Source of the DNA: Candidatus Omnitrophota bacterium
GTDB taxonomy: Bacteria > Omnitrophota > Gorgyraeia > B26-G9
NCBI GenBank assembly: GCA_018399295.1
Contig: JAGYOO010000009.1
Location: 1-13,930, forward strand
DNA: 13,930 bases
Reading direction: 5' to 3'
The position numbers and the translations under genes were made by a program. Positions 13,090-13,930 of this stretch are shown here, one piece after another; the stretch's first letter is position 1, and each line of letters opens with the position of its first letter. The notes beneath the pieces were generated by a model. That model was not told where the DNA came from. It did not search any database and saw only the letters and a program-made list of their open reading frames with translations.

Positions 13090-13930
13090 TTAACAGGAAA
13101 GGCTGCGATCCAGACCGCGGTATTGGATTGCCTCGGTCAGGTGTTCCTGCAGAATATTTTCTTCTCCGGACATATCCGCGATTGTTCTGGCGACTTTCAG
13201 TATTTTTGCATAGGCCCGTGCCGACAGGCCCAGTTCGGTCAGAGCAGTCCGCAGAAGCTCTTTTGATTTCGCGTCAATTCGGCAAAACTGTTTCAAGTGC
13301 TGATGATTCATCGCGGCATTACAGCTGATAGTCTCGTTTTTAAACCGCTTTGTCTGTATTTCCCGGGCCAGAAGGACCCGTTCCCGGACCGTGGCTGACG
13401 ACTCGCCCTGAGGTTCGTTAAGAAGCCTGGTATTATCTACCGGCGGTACTTCAATATGAATGTCAATTCGGTCGAGGAGTGGTCCGGAGATCTTTGAGCG
13501 GTACTGCTCGATGCGGAAGGGGGTGCAGTTGCATTCCTTTTCCGGATGGCCGAGAAAGCCACACGGACAGGGGTTCATCGCGCAGATAAGCATGAAACGG
13601 GCGGGAAAAGTCAGGGTGCCGGCGGCACGGGAAACCGTGATTCTGGCGTCCTCGAGCGGCTGGCGCAGGGTCTCCAGTACGTTTCGGTTAAACTCCGGCA
13701 GCTCGTCCAGAAAGAGAACTCCATTATGAGACAGGCTTATCTCCCCGGGCCGGGGATTAGTTCCGCCACCTACCAGTGCGGCATGACTGGTTGTATGATG
13801 CGGGCTGCGAAACGGGCGTTCACTGATCAACGCGCAAGTTCTGGGAAGAAGACCGCTGACGCTGTAAATTCGGGTGGTTTCCAGGGCCTCTTCCGGAGAA
13901 TAACTTTCTGTATATTGTTGAAAAAGGACA
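13090..13930 (-). CDS. comM: ComM/YifB Mg-chelatase-like AAA+ ATPase, C-terminal part (5' end outside window)
   Basis: About 279 codons on the minus strand, open to the right edge, so the N-terminal half is missing. ComM is a hexameric helicase promoting branch migration during natural transformation. The visible part starts in the AAA+ domain: [16 protein letters not shown], then [20 protein letters not shown], Walker [12 protein letters not shown], the cysteine-rich [18 protein letters not shown], and [16 protein letters not shown]. The C-terminal helical domain follows ([20 protein letters not shown], then [10 protein letters not shown] at the end). The Walker A motif should lie beyond 13930. 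An in-frame TTG at 13830 is not the true start, because family sequence continues upstream of it. It converges on the SGNH gene. Confidence 0.96.
   Translation of the reverse strand, partial: VLFQQYTESYSPEEALETTRIYSVSGLLPRTCALISERPFRSPHHTTSHAALVGGGTNPRPGEISLSHNGVLFLDELPEFNRNVLETLRQPLEDARITVSRAAGTLTFPARFMLICAMNPCPCGFLGHPEKECNCTPFRIEQYRSKISGPLLDRIDIHIEVPPVDNTRLLNEPQGESSATVRERVLLAREIQTKRFKNETISCNAAMNHQHLKQFCRIDAKSKELLRTALTELGLSARAYAKILKVARTIADMSGEENILQEHLTEAIQYRGLDRSLSC

Noticed and set aside
13828..13830. TTG as the start codon of the minus-strand ComM gene
   Set aside because: Family-typical sequence ([16 protein letters not shown]) continues in frame beyond it to the window edge, so the gene is truncated, not started there.

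Overview
The window reads as a housekeeping-rich stretch of a Gram-negative bacterial chromosome. It carries both LspA and Lgt (lipoprotein maturation), no sporulation or archaeal traits, and moderately GC-rich codon use. A DksA/TraR-type zinc-finger gene sits directly before lspA, an arrangement I recall from chlamydiae and related lineages. Together with the general flavour of the proteins this makes a PVC-related or Omnitrophota-like uncultured lineage my best guess; that is inference, not proof. I see no tRNA, rRNA, CRISPR array, insertion sequence or prophage gene.

Layout. (1) 1-2496, plus strand: the 3' part of a sensor histidine kinase, a single-domain response regulator, and a REC-GAF-GGDEF diguanylate cyclase form a tight signalling cluster. 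(2) 2573-9423, plus strand: a compact housekeeping operon yggS-proC-ileS-dksA/traR-lspA-lgt-rluD with ATGA or 8-base overlaps at most junctions, ending in a weak hairpin terminator. (3) 9451-10800: a new sigma70-type promoter drives a 65-codon unknown gene coupled by an ATGA overlap to a two-domain protein, an N-terminal ComFB-like domain fused to a CheR methyltransferase. (4) 10801-11063: an intergenic region with a near-perfect sigma54 promoter, a perfect 11-bp hairpin plus T6 starting only about 7 bases after the predicted start site (a likely short sigma54-dependent RNA), and immediately after it a strong sigma70 promoter. (5) 11064-11345: a stand-alone Lrp/AsnC-type RAM domain protein with its own terminator. 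(6) 11547-12964: a 50-codon ORF with a strong ribosome site, overlapped by a reading frame that runs into a membrane-anchored SGNH-hydrolase-like protein with a TPR-like insert; a canonical A_AAA_AAG heptamer links the two frames. (7) 13090-13930, minus strand: the C-terminal part of a ComM/YifB AAA+ ATPase, running off the right edge.

How they fit together. The GGDEF protein keeps both its catalytic and its inhibitory-site motifs, so the cell probably makes cyclic di-GMP. ComFB-family proteins have been reported as cyclic-dinucleotide receptors in cyanobacteria. A ComFB-CheR fusion in the same neighbourhood could therefore link cyclic di-GMP to chemoreceptor methylation. The most distinctive signals are this fusion, the candidate sigma54-driven RNA with a C-rich loop, and the possible frameshift (programmed, mutational or assembly-derived) ahead of the SGNH protein.
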